Shown: positions 53,076 through 63,300 of the stretch, one piece after another
Position numbering within the stretch: the stretch's first letter is position 1
Layout: each line of letters opens with the position of its first letter
NCBI GenBank assembly: GCA_020629035.1
Contig: JAHDEC010000003.1
Location: 124,001-188,000, forward strand
Direction of reading: 5' to 3'
Length of the DNA stretch: 64,000 bases
Origin: Saprospiraceae bacterium
Lineage (GTDB): Bacteria > Bacteroidota > Bacteroidia > Chitinophagales > Saprospiraceae
Program-made: the position numbers and the translations under genes
The notes under the pieces: model-generated
What the model saw: only the letters and a program-made list of their open reading frames with translations
Database searches by the model: none
Told to the model about the DNA's origin: nothing

Positions 53076-54514
53076 GAAAAGGTTTAGTATTGTCTTTTCT
53101 AATTTTATTTGGTTATACTAAAGTTTTTGGACAAAATGCAGAAATAATAGAAACACCAAGTAATTCTATTTGGCCGCAAGAAATTCATTTTTTAGAAAAT
53201 CAAAGTGTCAATATTTTGATTTATTATGTTGAAGAAGATTTTAGTATACATTCTGAAATTATTTTTAAAAATGAATCAATTGAAGAAAGATATTCCCTTG
53301 ATAATTTTGCGGCCATTAATTTAAAGAGCAGGAATTCATATCAATATATTGGAGGAAGAGGCTATGACGAAGAAGGGGAAATTGTTCCAAAGCTTGTTAA
53401 AATTGATGAAGATTTTAATGTGATTTGGCAAGAATTTTTAAGCATACCAGGTAAAACTACCTACTTTGAAAATTTTGAAGTAACTGAAGAATATATTTAT
53501 GTTCTCTGTTCAGTTGTAGAAGACAATCTTAGCAAAGTGGGGCTGATAATGCTAGATTTAGAAGGCCAATTTATTTCATTTCAAGAATTTGATTTTGGAT
53601 TATCTTCAACAAGGCCACAAAAAATAATAGAAGCATCAGGCAAAATATTCATTACACATAGTGCTTCAACCTTTTTTTCTGGGAAAGTGGCTATTTCTAG
53701 TTTTAGCCTAGATGGTGAATTTATTGATACTTATGTTTCGCCAACGGAATATGTTGAAACAGAAAGACCAGTGAACCTCGTTTGGGATAACACAAAACTA
53801 ATATTGCAATATCAGTACATACAAGAAGAAGATGTAAACTCTAGTCCATTTGCACATAAAGTAATCTTTTTGGATTTAGAACTTAACAACATTAATGAGT
53901 ATACCTATTTAAGTAATTCCCAAAACAAACAAGATTGGATATATAAATCTATGATTGATGGCGTTAACCAATACTTTGTAGGATTTAGTATAGATCTTAG
54001 CTCTAATGAAAGATCAGGCCTAATTTATAAACAAGAAGATTTAAATCTGATTTGGCAAAAAAGATATTTCTCTCCATCATTAAGTAATCAAGAAAAATTC
54101 AATGGAGAATTGATAGATATGGTTTCGGACAGTAATGGTAATTTATACTGTATAGGTCTTATATTAAATCAAAAGAAAGATCTTTGGTTTTTGAGATTAA
54201 ATAGTGAAGGTTGTTTTGATAATATCGAAGATTGCCAAGAAATCAACGTAAAAACTGAAAATTCTGTAAAAAAAGAAAGTTGCACTACCATTTTTCAAAT
54301 TCAAAATATTAATCAAGAACTATTAGTCAAGTCTGAAGAAGAAATTCAAGCATATTTTTTGATCGGACCTAGTGGGGAAATTATAAAATCAAGAAAAAAA
54401 TTGAAACAAAAATCTTTTGTGATAAATACGAACTTACTTTCAGGAGTTTACTATTTACAAACAATCAATAATTTGGGTTCAAGGTGCGTGACTCCAGTAT
54501 ATATTGCAAACTGA
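53072..54514 (+). CDS. T9SS-exported protein, possible beta-propeller, unknown function
   Basis: 480 aa. Signal peptide (ending KVFGQ). The mature part has repeated beta segments about 45 residues apart (for example LVKIDEDFNVIWQEF, LIMLDLEGQFISFQEFDFG and ISSFSLDGEFIDTYV), the look of a propeller. C-terminus carries a divergent type A sorting domain (CTTIFQIQNINQELLVKS, LLSGVYYLQTINN). AT-rich codon use, more than its upstream neighbours. It overlaps the remnant's stop by 4 nt. Confidence 0.6.
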   Translation: MRKGLVLSFLILFGYTKVFGQNAEIIETPSNSIWPQEIHFLENQSVNILIYYVEEDFSIHSEIIFKNESIEERYSLDNFAAINLKSRNSYQYIGGRGYDEEGEIVPKLVKIDEDFNVIWQEFLSIPGKTTYFENFEVTEEYIYVLCSVVEDNLSKVGLIMLDLEGQFISFQEFDFGLSSTRPQKIIEASGKIFITHSASTFFSGKVAISSFSLDGEFIDTYVSPTEYVETERPVNLVWDNTKLILQYQYIQEEDVNSSPFAHKVIFLDLELNNINEYTYLSNSQNKQDWIYKSMIDGVNQYFVGFSIDLSSNERSGLIYKQEDLNLIWQKRYFSPSLSNQEKFNGELIDMVSDSNGNLYCIGLILNQKKDLWFLRLNSEGCFDNIEDCQEINVKTENSVKKESCTTIFQIQNINQELLVKSEEEIQAYFLIGPSGEIIKSRKKLKQKSFVINTNLLSGVYYLQTINNLGSRCVTPVYIAN

Positions 54515-54529
54515 TGGATAAGTGCTTAC

Positions 54530-55804
54530 CTAGCAATTATTATAAAATTGATTTGATTTTTTCAAATCACCTGCTTTACCTTGAACAATTAGAACATCTA
54601 ATTTTTCTTTAATAATCTCATATTCATATGGTGATTTTGCCAATTTTAAGGCTTTTTCTAAATAAGCAAGCCTGCCCTGGTTGTTTGTTTCTAACTCCGC
54701 TAATAAACTAAAATAGAGGTGAGATTTAGCCAGGTCTAGTTTTTTAGCTTCTTTCAATGCTTCTTTTTTGGATCGAGCTTTAGATAGGGCGTAAGTCCGA
54801 TTTAGTGCGGCAATAGGAGAGTATTCTGTTTGTAATAGGTAGTTATAGAGCTGCAATATTTTTTCCCATTTTTCTGAACTATCGTCTTGTGTATGCCAGT
54901 AAGCTATAGCAGCCTCTAGGTGATATTTACTTAGGTTTTCCCCAACAGAGGCTCGATTTAGGTAGTATTCGCCTTGAGTAATCAGCGACTGATTCCACAG
55001 CGAGCGATCTTGGTCATCATACAATACAAATTGCCCATCTGGAGTTAGTCTCGCCTCCAGTCTTGATGCATGGAAGCACATAAGAGCTAATAGTGCATTT
55101 ACTTTTGGGAGATTTGTGGCCTTGTTGTTACAAAGTAAGAGATTTAAACGCATAGCCTCCAAGCATAAATCTTTACGAATGGTCTCTTGGATATTAGCGG
55201 AATAATAACCTTCACTAAATAATAAATAAATAGTTTTTAATGCTGTGTCGAGTCGTTCTTCTATGGCATCTTCTGGTGGTAATTCAAAGGCGACTTGCTG
55301 ATCTTTAAGTTTTTGTTTAGCTCGGTATAATTTTTTGTTGATAGTTTCTTTGTTTGACAACAAGGCGGCAACTATCTCATCGATTCCGAAACCACATAGA
55401 ATACGGAGCGCTAAAGCTATTTGTGCATCTTCCTTTATGGATGGGTGACAAATGGCAAAGATCATTTTTAGTTGGCCATCTTGGATGCCTTCATCATTAA
55501 AATCAAAAGCTTGTTCTGTCGATGTTTCCGTCATGTAGGCAACATCCGGGTCGACCTTATCTCGCTTTATTTTTTGACGTCTAAAATGGTCCCTTGTTTT
55601 ATTTTTTGCTACGGTATGAAGCCATCCCACCTGATTATCCGGAATCCCTTTTTTACTCCAAGTCTCAGAGGCAAGCAGAAAAGTTTCTGAAACAATATCC
55701 TCTGCTAATTGCATATTAGACATCCCAAAAACAGAACAGAGTACAGCAACTAATTTACTGTACTCTGTTCTGAATAAATTGGGTATAAGTTCGTTCGTAT
55801 TCAT
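54530..55804 (-). CDS. ECF42-type RNA polymerase sigma factor with TPR-like C-terminal extension
   Basis: 424 aa. Sigma region 2 at about 10-75 (FRTEYSKLVAVL, LAEDIVSETFLLA, and NKTRDHFRRQK), region 4 at about 120-170 (CHPSIKEDAQIALALRIL, then the second helix). Residues about 180-424 are TPR-like helices containing the DUF6596-style LFSEGYY motif (near 195). This long C-terminal half marks the ECF42 group, where it may replace an anti-sigma factor in control. It shares an operon-like order with DUF1761 and a YCII protein. Confidence 0.85.
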   Translation of the reverse strand: MNTNELIPNLFRTEYSKLVAVLCSVFGMSNMQLAEDIVSETFLLASETWSKKGIPDNQVGWLHTVAKNKTRDHFRRQKIKRDKVDPDVAYMTETSTEQAFDFNDEGIQDGQLKMIFAICHPSIKEDAQIALALRILCGFGIDEIVAALLSNKETINKKLYRAKQKLKDQQVAFELPPEDAIEERLDTALKTIYLLFSEGYYSANIQETIRKDLCLEAMRLNLLLCNNKATNLPKVNALLALMCFHASRLEARLTPDGQFVLYDDQDRSLWNQSLITQGEYYLNRASVGENLSKYHLEAAIAYWHTQDDSSEKWEKILQLYNYLLQTEYSPIAALNRTYALSKARSKKEALKEAKKLDLAKSHLYFSLLAELETNNQGRLAYLEKALKLAKSPYEYEIIKEKLDVLIVQGKAGDLKKSNQFYNNC

Positions 55805-55805
55805 A

Positions 55806-56246
55806 TTAATTCCATGCGTCTAAAATTCCTCCCATTAAGGCAAAACATAGAACCCAAAATACAACATTTAGTAAGATATTTTTACCGGTACTTTTTTGGA
55901 ATAAACCAAGTGAAATAATCACAGGTGCTACTAATGTTAGAGCAAACATGCCTGCATGAAGCGCCCCGTGTCCAAACTGGTGAAAGCTGTTAAATATCAT
56001 TTCTCCCGCATCGTTTACGTTTTTATGCATAAACTCGATATTGAACTTAAGGAAAAAAGAAACAACTAGAGAGAGTAATAGAGCAGATCCATAAATCAGT
56101 CCTTCATTACGACCTTCCATGTCTTGTTTAGTAAATCCTAAAGAGGCTAACCATGGTTTTCCGAAAAGAGGTCCGTAGTAAATAGCACCTAAAACATTAG
56201 GAACAAGAGCAGCAACGATGATAGCAAATATGTTTAATTCTGGCAT
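55806..56246 (-). CDS. DUF1761-family membrane protein
   Basis: 146 aa with four helices, starting VAALVPNVLGAIYYGPLFGKPW and later NSFHQFGHGALHAGMFALTLVAPVII. DUF1761 is common in Bacteroidota; function unknown. One nt before the sigma gene, on the same strand, so likely part of the ECF42 operon. Confidence 0.75.
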   Translation of the reverse strand: MPELNIFAIIVAALVPNVLGAIYYGPLFGKPWLASLGFTKQDMEGRNEGLIYGSALLLSLVVSFFLKFNIEFMHKNVNDAGEMIFNSFHQFGHGALHAGMFALTLVAPVIISLGLFQKSTGKNILLNVVFWVLCFALMGGILDAWN

Positions 56247-56302
56247 GATATAAAGTTTTTTAAGTTTAAAATATTTCTGTTAAGTTTTTAAATAATCTAA
56301 GT

Positions 56303-56327
56303 TGTCCCGCCCGTCATTGACGGGACA
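56303..56327. repeat. Inverted repeat TGTCCCG-N11-CGGGACA
   Basis: Arms at 56303-56309 and 56321-56327, with an alternative inner pairing CCCGTC/GACGGG. It lies between the YCII and DUF1761 genes. T runs follow on the plus side only (56328-56332), opposite to the operon. It may be a REP-like palindrome or an intra-operon structure; it is not a clear terminator. Confidence 0.45.
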
Positions 56328-56363
56328 TTTTTACTTAGAGGTTAGCTTAGCTAAGGGTGTTTA

Positions 56364-56708
56364 TTAAAGATCTAATTCCATAAATGATCTGACTTCCACA
56401 TGACCACCTTCTGAAAGGATTGGACAACCTTTAGCCATTTCTACAGCTTCTTCTTCTGAGGCTGCTTTTACAATAATGTAACCTCCAATAATTTCTTTTA
56501 CTTCAGCATAAGGCCCATCTGTGATTACATTTCCAGGTTTTACAACTTTACCTGTATAGCCTAATTGGTTAGTGCTCATAAATTTTCCCTGAGCAGCAAT
56601 CCCACCGATCCAATCTTGCCATTGTTTAATGCTGGCTGCAATGTCTTCTTGAGTTGGTTGGTAATTTGGATTTGGTACGTGTCTGAATAACATCATAAAT
56701 TCTTTCAT
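56364..56708 (-). CDS. YCII/DGPF-domain protein
   Basis: 114 aa. The signature DGPYAEVKEIIGGYIIVKA and the late GGHVEVRSFMELD match YCII/DGPF proteins, the usual neighbour and likely target of ECF42 sigma factors. Small soluble protein, possible intermediate-binding enzyme. First gene in the minus-strand run to the sigma gene. Confidence 0.85.
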   Translation of the reverse strand: MKEFMMLFRHVPNPNYQPTQEDIAASIKQWQDWIGGIAAQGKFMSTNQLGYTGKVVKPGNVITDGPYAEVKEIIGGYIIVKAASEEEAVEMAKGCPILSEGGHVEVRSFMELDL

Positions 56709-56913
56709 TTTCTAATTTTTTTAATTGTTAATAATTCGAAATTCACCCACATGACGAATGAGTATTTCTCAATTGGACAAAACAGAAATATTTTTTTAAA
56801 AAACTTTTTTTCAAGCGCTAGACTGAGCGCTAAAATTTCGCTAAAAGTAAGCAATAGTGGGCTTTTGGGATGCAAATATTTTTTTTGAAAAAAAGTAAAT
56901 TATTTTTTCAATG
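56709..56913. other. Intergenic region upstream of the ECF42 operon
   Basis: About 200 nt of low-complexity AT-rich DNA with long T and A runs and a pair of AGCGCT palindromes (within CAAGCGCTAGACTGAGCGCTA, shown in parts: AGCGCT-AGACTG-AGCGCT) near 56813-56831. No TAnnTTTG box is clear. It probably holds the ECF42-type promoter, but I cannot identify it. Confidence 0.35.
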
Positions 56914-57114
56914 TTAGATCATCTGAGTAATAATTCCTTTCATTTTTTTACTCAATAGTCTTATTTGATGAAGATATCCACTGTGTCCTATGGATTGATT
57001 ATCATATCTTCTATCCCACCTTCTTATTCCATCATCTATAACTATGTTACGAGCTGATGCAATTAAATTTCCCCAACGATCATAAATTGCATATTTTGTA
57101 AAACTTTCCAAGTA
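56914..57114 (-). pseudogene. Orphan CHU_C (type B) sorting-domain remnant
   Basis: Reading frame open for about 66 codons after a TAA, with no ATG start. It contains YAIYDRWGNLIASARNI, a near-perfect match to the heart of the gliding-motility C-terminal (CHU_C) domain, then WDRRYDNQSIGHSGYLHQIRLLSKKMKG, where the expected WDG.Y.N......GVYVY pattern is degraded. It is the broken end of a lost exported protein and is transcribed, if at all, opposite to the giant gene. 57115-57345 beyond it shows nothing I can name. Confidence 0.65.
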
Positions 57115-57345
57115 TTATCAGGACATGAAAAATGCTATAAGTGCTATGCACTCCTTCCGTATTAAGTGGTCCAATGTTGATGGAACATTAAACAAGCGTG
57201 GATCTTTCTTTTGCTCAAAAAATAAAACAGCGTATGAATAATCTTATATGGAGAGCCAGATTTCGACTAATTTTTGTTTAAAACTTTGGGTCATTTGGCA
57301 GCGTAAAATTAAATAGATGCATTATCATTATATAACTCCATTAAA

Positions 57346-60300
57346 ATGCAAAGCAAATATATCTTTCTAATTGTCTTTTGGATTTTAGCTACAGCAAGCT
57401 TAATAGCTCAGGATTGTCCTGATGGAGAATTTCGGATTAAAGGAAAAATAGAGTCCTATTGTGGCTTTCCAGTCGAGGGAGCTATCGTCGAACTTAGGTA
57501 TGTGACCAATAATAATACAGTTTGGGTGAGTACAGATAAGTCAGGATGTTACGATTTAGGTTGTTTTCCAGCCAATCAAGATTATTCGATCACTGTTTCT
57601 GAAGAAAGTAACTATTTGGATGGAGTTAGTGAAGCGGACAATGAGCTGATTCGAAATCATATCTTAGGTATTGACCCCTTTACAAATCCTTTTCAATTAA
57701 TTGCAGCGGATGTTGACCTTTCAAATGGGGTGTCTTCACTTGATGTAGTGATATTAGAAAACTTAATCACAGGTCAAAGCACAACATTTCCTAATGCGCC
57801 CTCATGGCGATTTTTTCCAACTGAACTCCTCGAACCTACTAATCCAAGCACTTTTATAGAGTTTTATAGTATCAGTAATTTAGATAAAGACCACTTAAAC
57901 CTTGACTGGATTGGAGTCAAGTTGGGAGATGTAGATTGTGAAGAGAATTATGGCATATTGACCTTTCTTGATGATGCCTGTGTAGAACAAGTTGATGTGG
58001 TTTGCTCTCTTGTTGATTCACAAGCTGAGCAAGTTGTACTCGAGGAATATCAATTTTGTATTGGTGATACAACAACGATTTCAATCGACAGGGAGGCTAT
58101 TGATAGCATATTTGGGCCTAACTTTTATACTTATCAAGTAAACCTAACTAATCTAGGTACGATTATTAACCAAGATGATAGTAATTACACCATTGTTTGG
58201 GATAAGCTAGGAAACGAATGTATTTGTTTGACAATTACAACAATTGATTGGACTAATGATGAAGTTTTAGAGCACCACGAATGTTTGGCCTTTAGAGTTC
58301 ATGAGTATGGTCAGCTAATCATTGAGGAGGCGACAGGATTAGAAGATTCTGCAACGATCTGTAATGGGGAAACTATAACCTTTGAGGAAGTAAGTGGTTT
58401 AAGTAGCGACTTGAAGTGGTATCTTGATAATGGTGAGACTTATTTTGGAAATGAACTGAGCCTTTCATTTGACATTCCGGGCATATATCAACTGAGGGTA
58501 GAGGATGCTTCAGCATGTCATTGTCAACTACCAAGTACTTTTACCATCGAAGTCCTACCTGGCGAGACTCCATACATTACCTGTATAGGAGCTATATGTG
58601 TTGTAGATACGGCAACTTATTATTCGGGTATTTTATGTGATGAATATTATTGGGAAACAAGCCCCAATGGGAATATAGTAGATGGAGGAAATGTGGGGGA
58701 TGCTTATATATCTGTAGTTTGGTCCAATAATGATGATGCTAGCCTTACATTGAGCACACCTGGATGTTTAGAGGATGCGTGTTCGGAAAATGTAACACAA
58801 ACCATAGATGTTGTAGGTGGCATAGAAGATATCACAGGTTTGGAAATAGTGTGTTGGAATGATAGAAGCGTGTATTCTATACCATTAATTGATGGTGTTG
58901 ACTACCAATGGACTGTCGATGATTACGGAAGTATCATTGCTGGACAGGGAAGCAACACGATTTCGGTGCAATGGGGCGATAATTACCAGCCCGCGCAAAC
59001 TAGTATACATGTAGCCTACGAGAATTGTGCACTTGGATGTAGTTCTAACTCTTCACTGGATGTTTCGATTCTACCTAAAGTAGATATTCTAGGATTTAAT
59101 AACATTGAATGCCAAAATCAGCTTGTAAGCTTATACAGCAGTATTACTGGTTTAGCTTTAGATTGGACAGTGACAGCACCAGATGGTTCTACTAGCTTTT
59201 ATCCATCCGTGAGCTTTATAGATATTGTTACTTTACAGTTTGGAACTTATTTGGTTTCTGGACACAATCCTGCTAACACCAGCTGTAATAGTCAGGTAGA
59301 TATATCCTTTGAATCTTTAGTGTTTGATGATATTGATCTCGGGTACATTCAAGGGCCGGAACCGATATGTAAAAACTATCCTTCCTTTTACGAATTGTCC
59401 CCTGCAAACCTCTTGTATGACATCCATTGGACCTTTATTGATGGAAGTCTTCCTCCTTATGAATTGACAGGTCGAGAAGTAATAATGACTTGGACTACAG
59501 ACGGGCCATACGAGATTAATGTTCATTATGAAGATCCAAATACTGGCTGTGCAGGACAGACAACTATGCTGGTTTCTGTGCCTGACATACAAATTAGTTC
59601 AGTAGATACAAGCTGCATTCACTCGACATCACAGTACAATATTGAAAATACGGATGGTCATGTGGTCCAATGGCAAATTAATCCATCTCAAGCGGGTAGT
59701 TTTATAAATACTGATAATACATCAGCCGAAATATTATGGTCAATAGCTGGTTCCCATCAGTTAGATGTGATTTTATGTGATGTTGTAAAAACGGTGTCGG
59801 TAGAAGTCCTTCCAGAACCGGCGATCAACTTTAATTTTGATCCGCAGGTTTGTTTTGGTGAGGATGGAACCATTGAACTATTGCCCATGCTAGGTCAATC
59901 AATGTCCGTTCGAGATCAGGATGGTTTATTGATCCAACAAAGCTCACCTTTAACGGTAGCTCCTGGTATATATACCGTAGAAGTTACTAATGAGTTTGGC
60001 TGCATTGACAGCAGTCATCTTGAAATTGTAGAAAGACAAGCAGTAGAACTAAATATTTCGAGTCCAGGTCATTCAAACTCTTTATGTAATAATCTAGCCA
60101 TTTATGAAATGTTTTCTGATGTAACCCCGGGTGTCTTTACTTACCAATGGTTTTTGGACGGACTGCCCATTCCAGGTGCAACAGGGAGTAGCTACAGCTC
60201 CAGTTTAGAAGGCACATATCAACTTGTAAAAACGGATATTTTTGGTTGTTCGTCTGAATCGAATGTCTTGATTTTTGCTCGATGTACCGGCGGAGGTGGA

Positions 60301-63300
60301 GGAACAAATAATTTAGATCCCGTCACACTTGATTTTACCAATATCGAGTGTCATGATCTTACGTTTGAAGTAGTACCTCCATATAATAGTACTAGTTTCA
60401 ACTGGGATTTTGACGATCCTCAAAGTAATAACAATTCGGCCACTGGAATTCAGGTTCAACATGAATTTAGTAAAGCAGGTTATTATACTGTTTTGGCTTA
60501 TGGTACAGACTCTCCGGAAATTGGCGTTATAAGTATTACTATTCCTGTTGTACCCGATTTTTATTTTGAAAAAACATGCCCTTTTGATCCAGTTTATTTC
60601 TTTGACCAATCATCATTTCTGCCTGGTGAGACAGGCTTTACTTATGACTGGGATTTTGGTGATCCAGCTTCTGGAGTTGATAATACTTCATCCTTAACTA
60701 ATCCCACTCATATTTTCAGTGGTGAAGGCAACTACACAGTAAGCTATACGGTCAGTCATTCATCTGGTTGTTCTTCGACAATAAGTAGAGAAGTAAATAT
60801 TACTGACTACGAAAATGGTCAGATCGTATCGACTATAGTCAATTGTGTGGGTAATAGCCTTTCTTTTTCTTTCAGTGAAAATACCGATGGATTAGAATAC
60901 TTATGGGATTTTGGTGATCCAACATCAGGTGTAGCTAATAATTCTAATCAAGTTAATCCATATCATCGCTTTGAAACGGCTGGGGTTTATGATGTTAGTC
61001 TAAGCTTAACTGACCCTTTAGTTTGCACCTATGTGATTAATGAAAGCATAAGCATTGTTGACAATACTCTAACTGGCACAATAGCGGTAAGTGGTAGCAT
61101 TCCCAAATGTCCAGATGAGCTAATTACGCTAAGCTCTTCAAGTGCTGATTCATATCTATGGTCAACTGGCGAAACAAGTCAAGATATTCAAATTGGAGAG
61201 TCAGGGATTTATACATTAACTATAACTAATGCGGAAGGCTGTCAATATACTCCAGAAGCCATTGCAGTAACCACGATTCCGATCGACGAATTGCTGATTT
61301 GTGGGACTAAAATTGATCCAAATAATGGAACGATTAAACATTGTGATAGCCTAACTATTTGTCAAGGAGAAGCCTTTTTTCTTGAAGTCGAAAACTATCC
61401 GGGAGCCAACTTTGAATGGTTCGATGGGACCACAGGGACTGAATTGTCATATAATGCACTGTCATCTTTACCACTTGGTGTGCACTATATTGATGTTACG
61501 GTCAACTTAGCTGCTCAGAACTGTATCGCAGCACTTGAACCATTTAAGGTTACCATTTTACCGACACCTGATGCCCCGAAAATAGAAAATGACAATACTT
61601 TGAGTTGTGAAGGAAGCTTGCATCGCTTAAGTGTTACCGATCCAGTTGAGGGCTTAACTTACCTTTGGAGTACTGGAGACATTGGACAAACTATAGAAAC
61701 TTATGCTTCTGATGTATACTTTGTAAATGCCATAAATTCATCAGGTTGCCGGGTAAAGAGTAATGAAATAATTATCCACCCATTACCGAAAACACCAGCC
61801 TGGGCAGGAGGTTGCAGAGAAGTTTGTTTCCCAGTAAGCTACTGCATAAATCTTCAATCAGATTATCAATATACGCTTATACATAATGGAGTTGATGAAG
61901 AAAGCATAGATAACTCAGCAAGCGAAATACAGTTTGATGAGCCTGGTGAATATCAAATAGAAGTTAGCTCAGGGGATGGTTGCAGCAACATAACGGATAT
62001 TCTTTCACTAGCAGCTATACCTGAAGATCAATCAGTTCAAGGAATGGTTTATTTTGATAGTAATTGCAACGGCATATTTGATGCTCAAGATTACTATTTA
62101 GAAGACGTGCCAGTGCTCTTAACCATAGGAAATACCACCATTGCTTCACAACTGACAGACCTTAATGGTGCTTACCAATTTACCAGCATTTCTAACAGCA
62201 ATATGACTGTGCTTATAGACACTACAGGTTTAGATTTTGTGGTAGGCAATTCTATAAACATCCCACTGGTTTTTGAAGATTGCATTGAAGCAAAAAATAT
62301 AGATTTTCCGCTACAACCAGCTTGCCAAATTTCTGAAGAATTTGTCATGCTAGAAGTTTGTAAATACGAAATGGCTTTTTATAATGCCATTGGTTACCAG
62401 GCAGGAACCATTGATACCTTAAGTTTTCAAACCGCAAAAGGTTGTGATTCGCTCATTATCATCGAAGTCAGTGAACTGCCTCAACCGACAGTGATGTATA
62501 ACCTGACTCATGCTTGTAGCGATGAAAATAATGGAGAAATACAAATAGAAACTTCTTCAGAGGTCGAGCTCTGGGAATTGGATGGCATGATGATAAGCAG
62601 TGCAGATATCGATGACATTAATCTTTCTATGGGCCCACATCAACTGATCATAAGTTCGGCTCAAGGTTGCAAAGACACGTTAGAATTTAACATTGAGACA
62701 ATAGCAGAGCCAGACATTGAACTAAATACCACATCTTCGTGCGAATTCGATGAAAGCGGATCAGTAAGCATTTCGAATATTGGAGGCACAGCAATATCTA
62801 CTGGATTAGAGCCAAATCAATTGAGTGATTCAAAACTATTGTATGACCAACTTCCACCTGGGATGTATACCATGTATGTGGAGGATAGTCTAGCTTGTTT
62901 ATATAGCTACCCTTTTGAAATTTTAGCATTGGAGCAAGCTGAAATTTCGATTGACATTCAAAACTCATGTGAAGATCAAAATCTCGGTTCATTATCGATT
63001 AGCCTTATTTCAGGACAGGCAGAATTTGGATTAAATGACCAAACAACTTTTACAGATCAACTTAGCTATTCAGATCTTCCAGTAGGAAATCACATTTTGT
63101 ACATACATAACATAAATGGATGTTTAGATAGCCTTTCCTTTGAGATAAATAGTATTGAAAACCCTGATCTAGAAGTATTAATTGATGTTGAGTGTGATCC
63201 GATTTTGTCGGCTAATGCAACGATTATTGGAGGTGATCCAAGTATGAGTTACTCGCTAAACGGCTTAGACTATCAAGCTGAGCCATATTTTGAAAACTTA

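Noticed and set aside
60313-60609. Minus-strand frames inside the giant adhesin (also at 59317-59592 and 62798-62992)
   Set aside because: They are opposite the continuous plus-strand frame and carry no recognisable domain.
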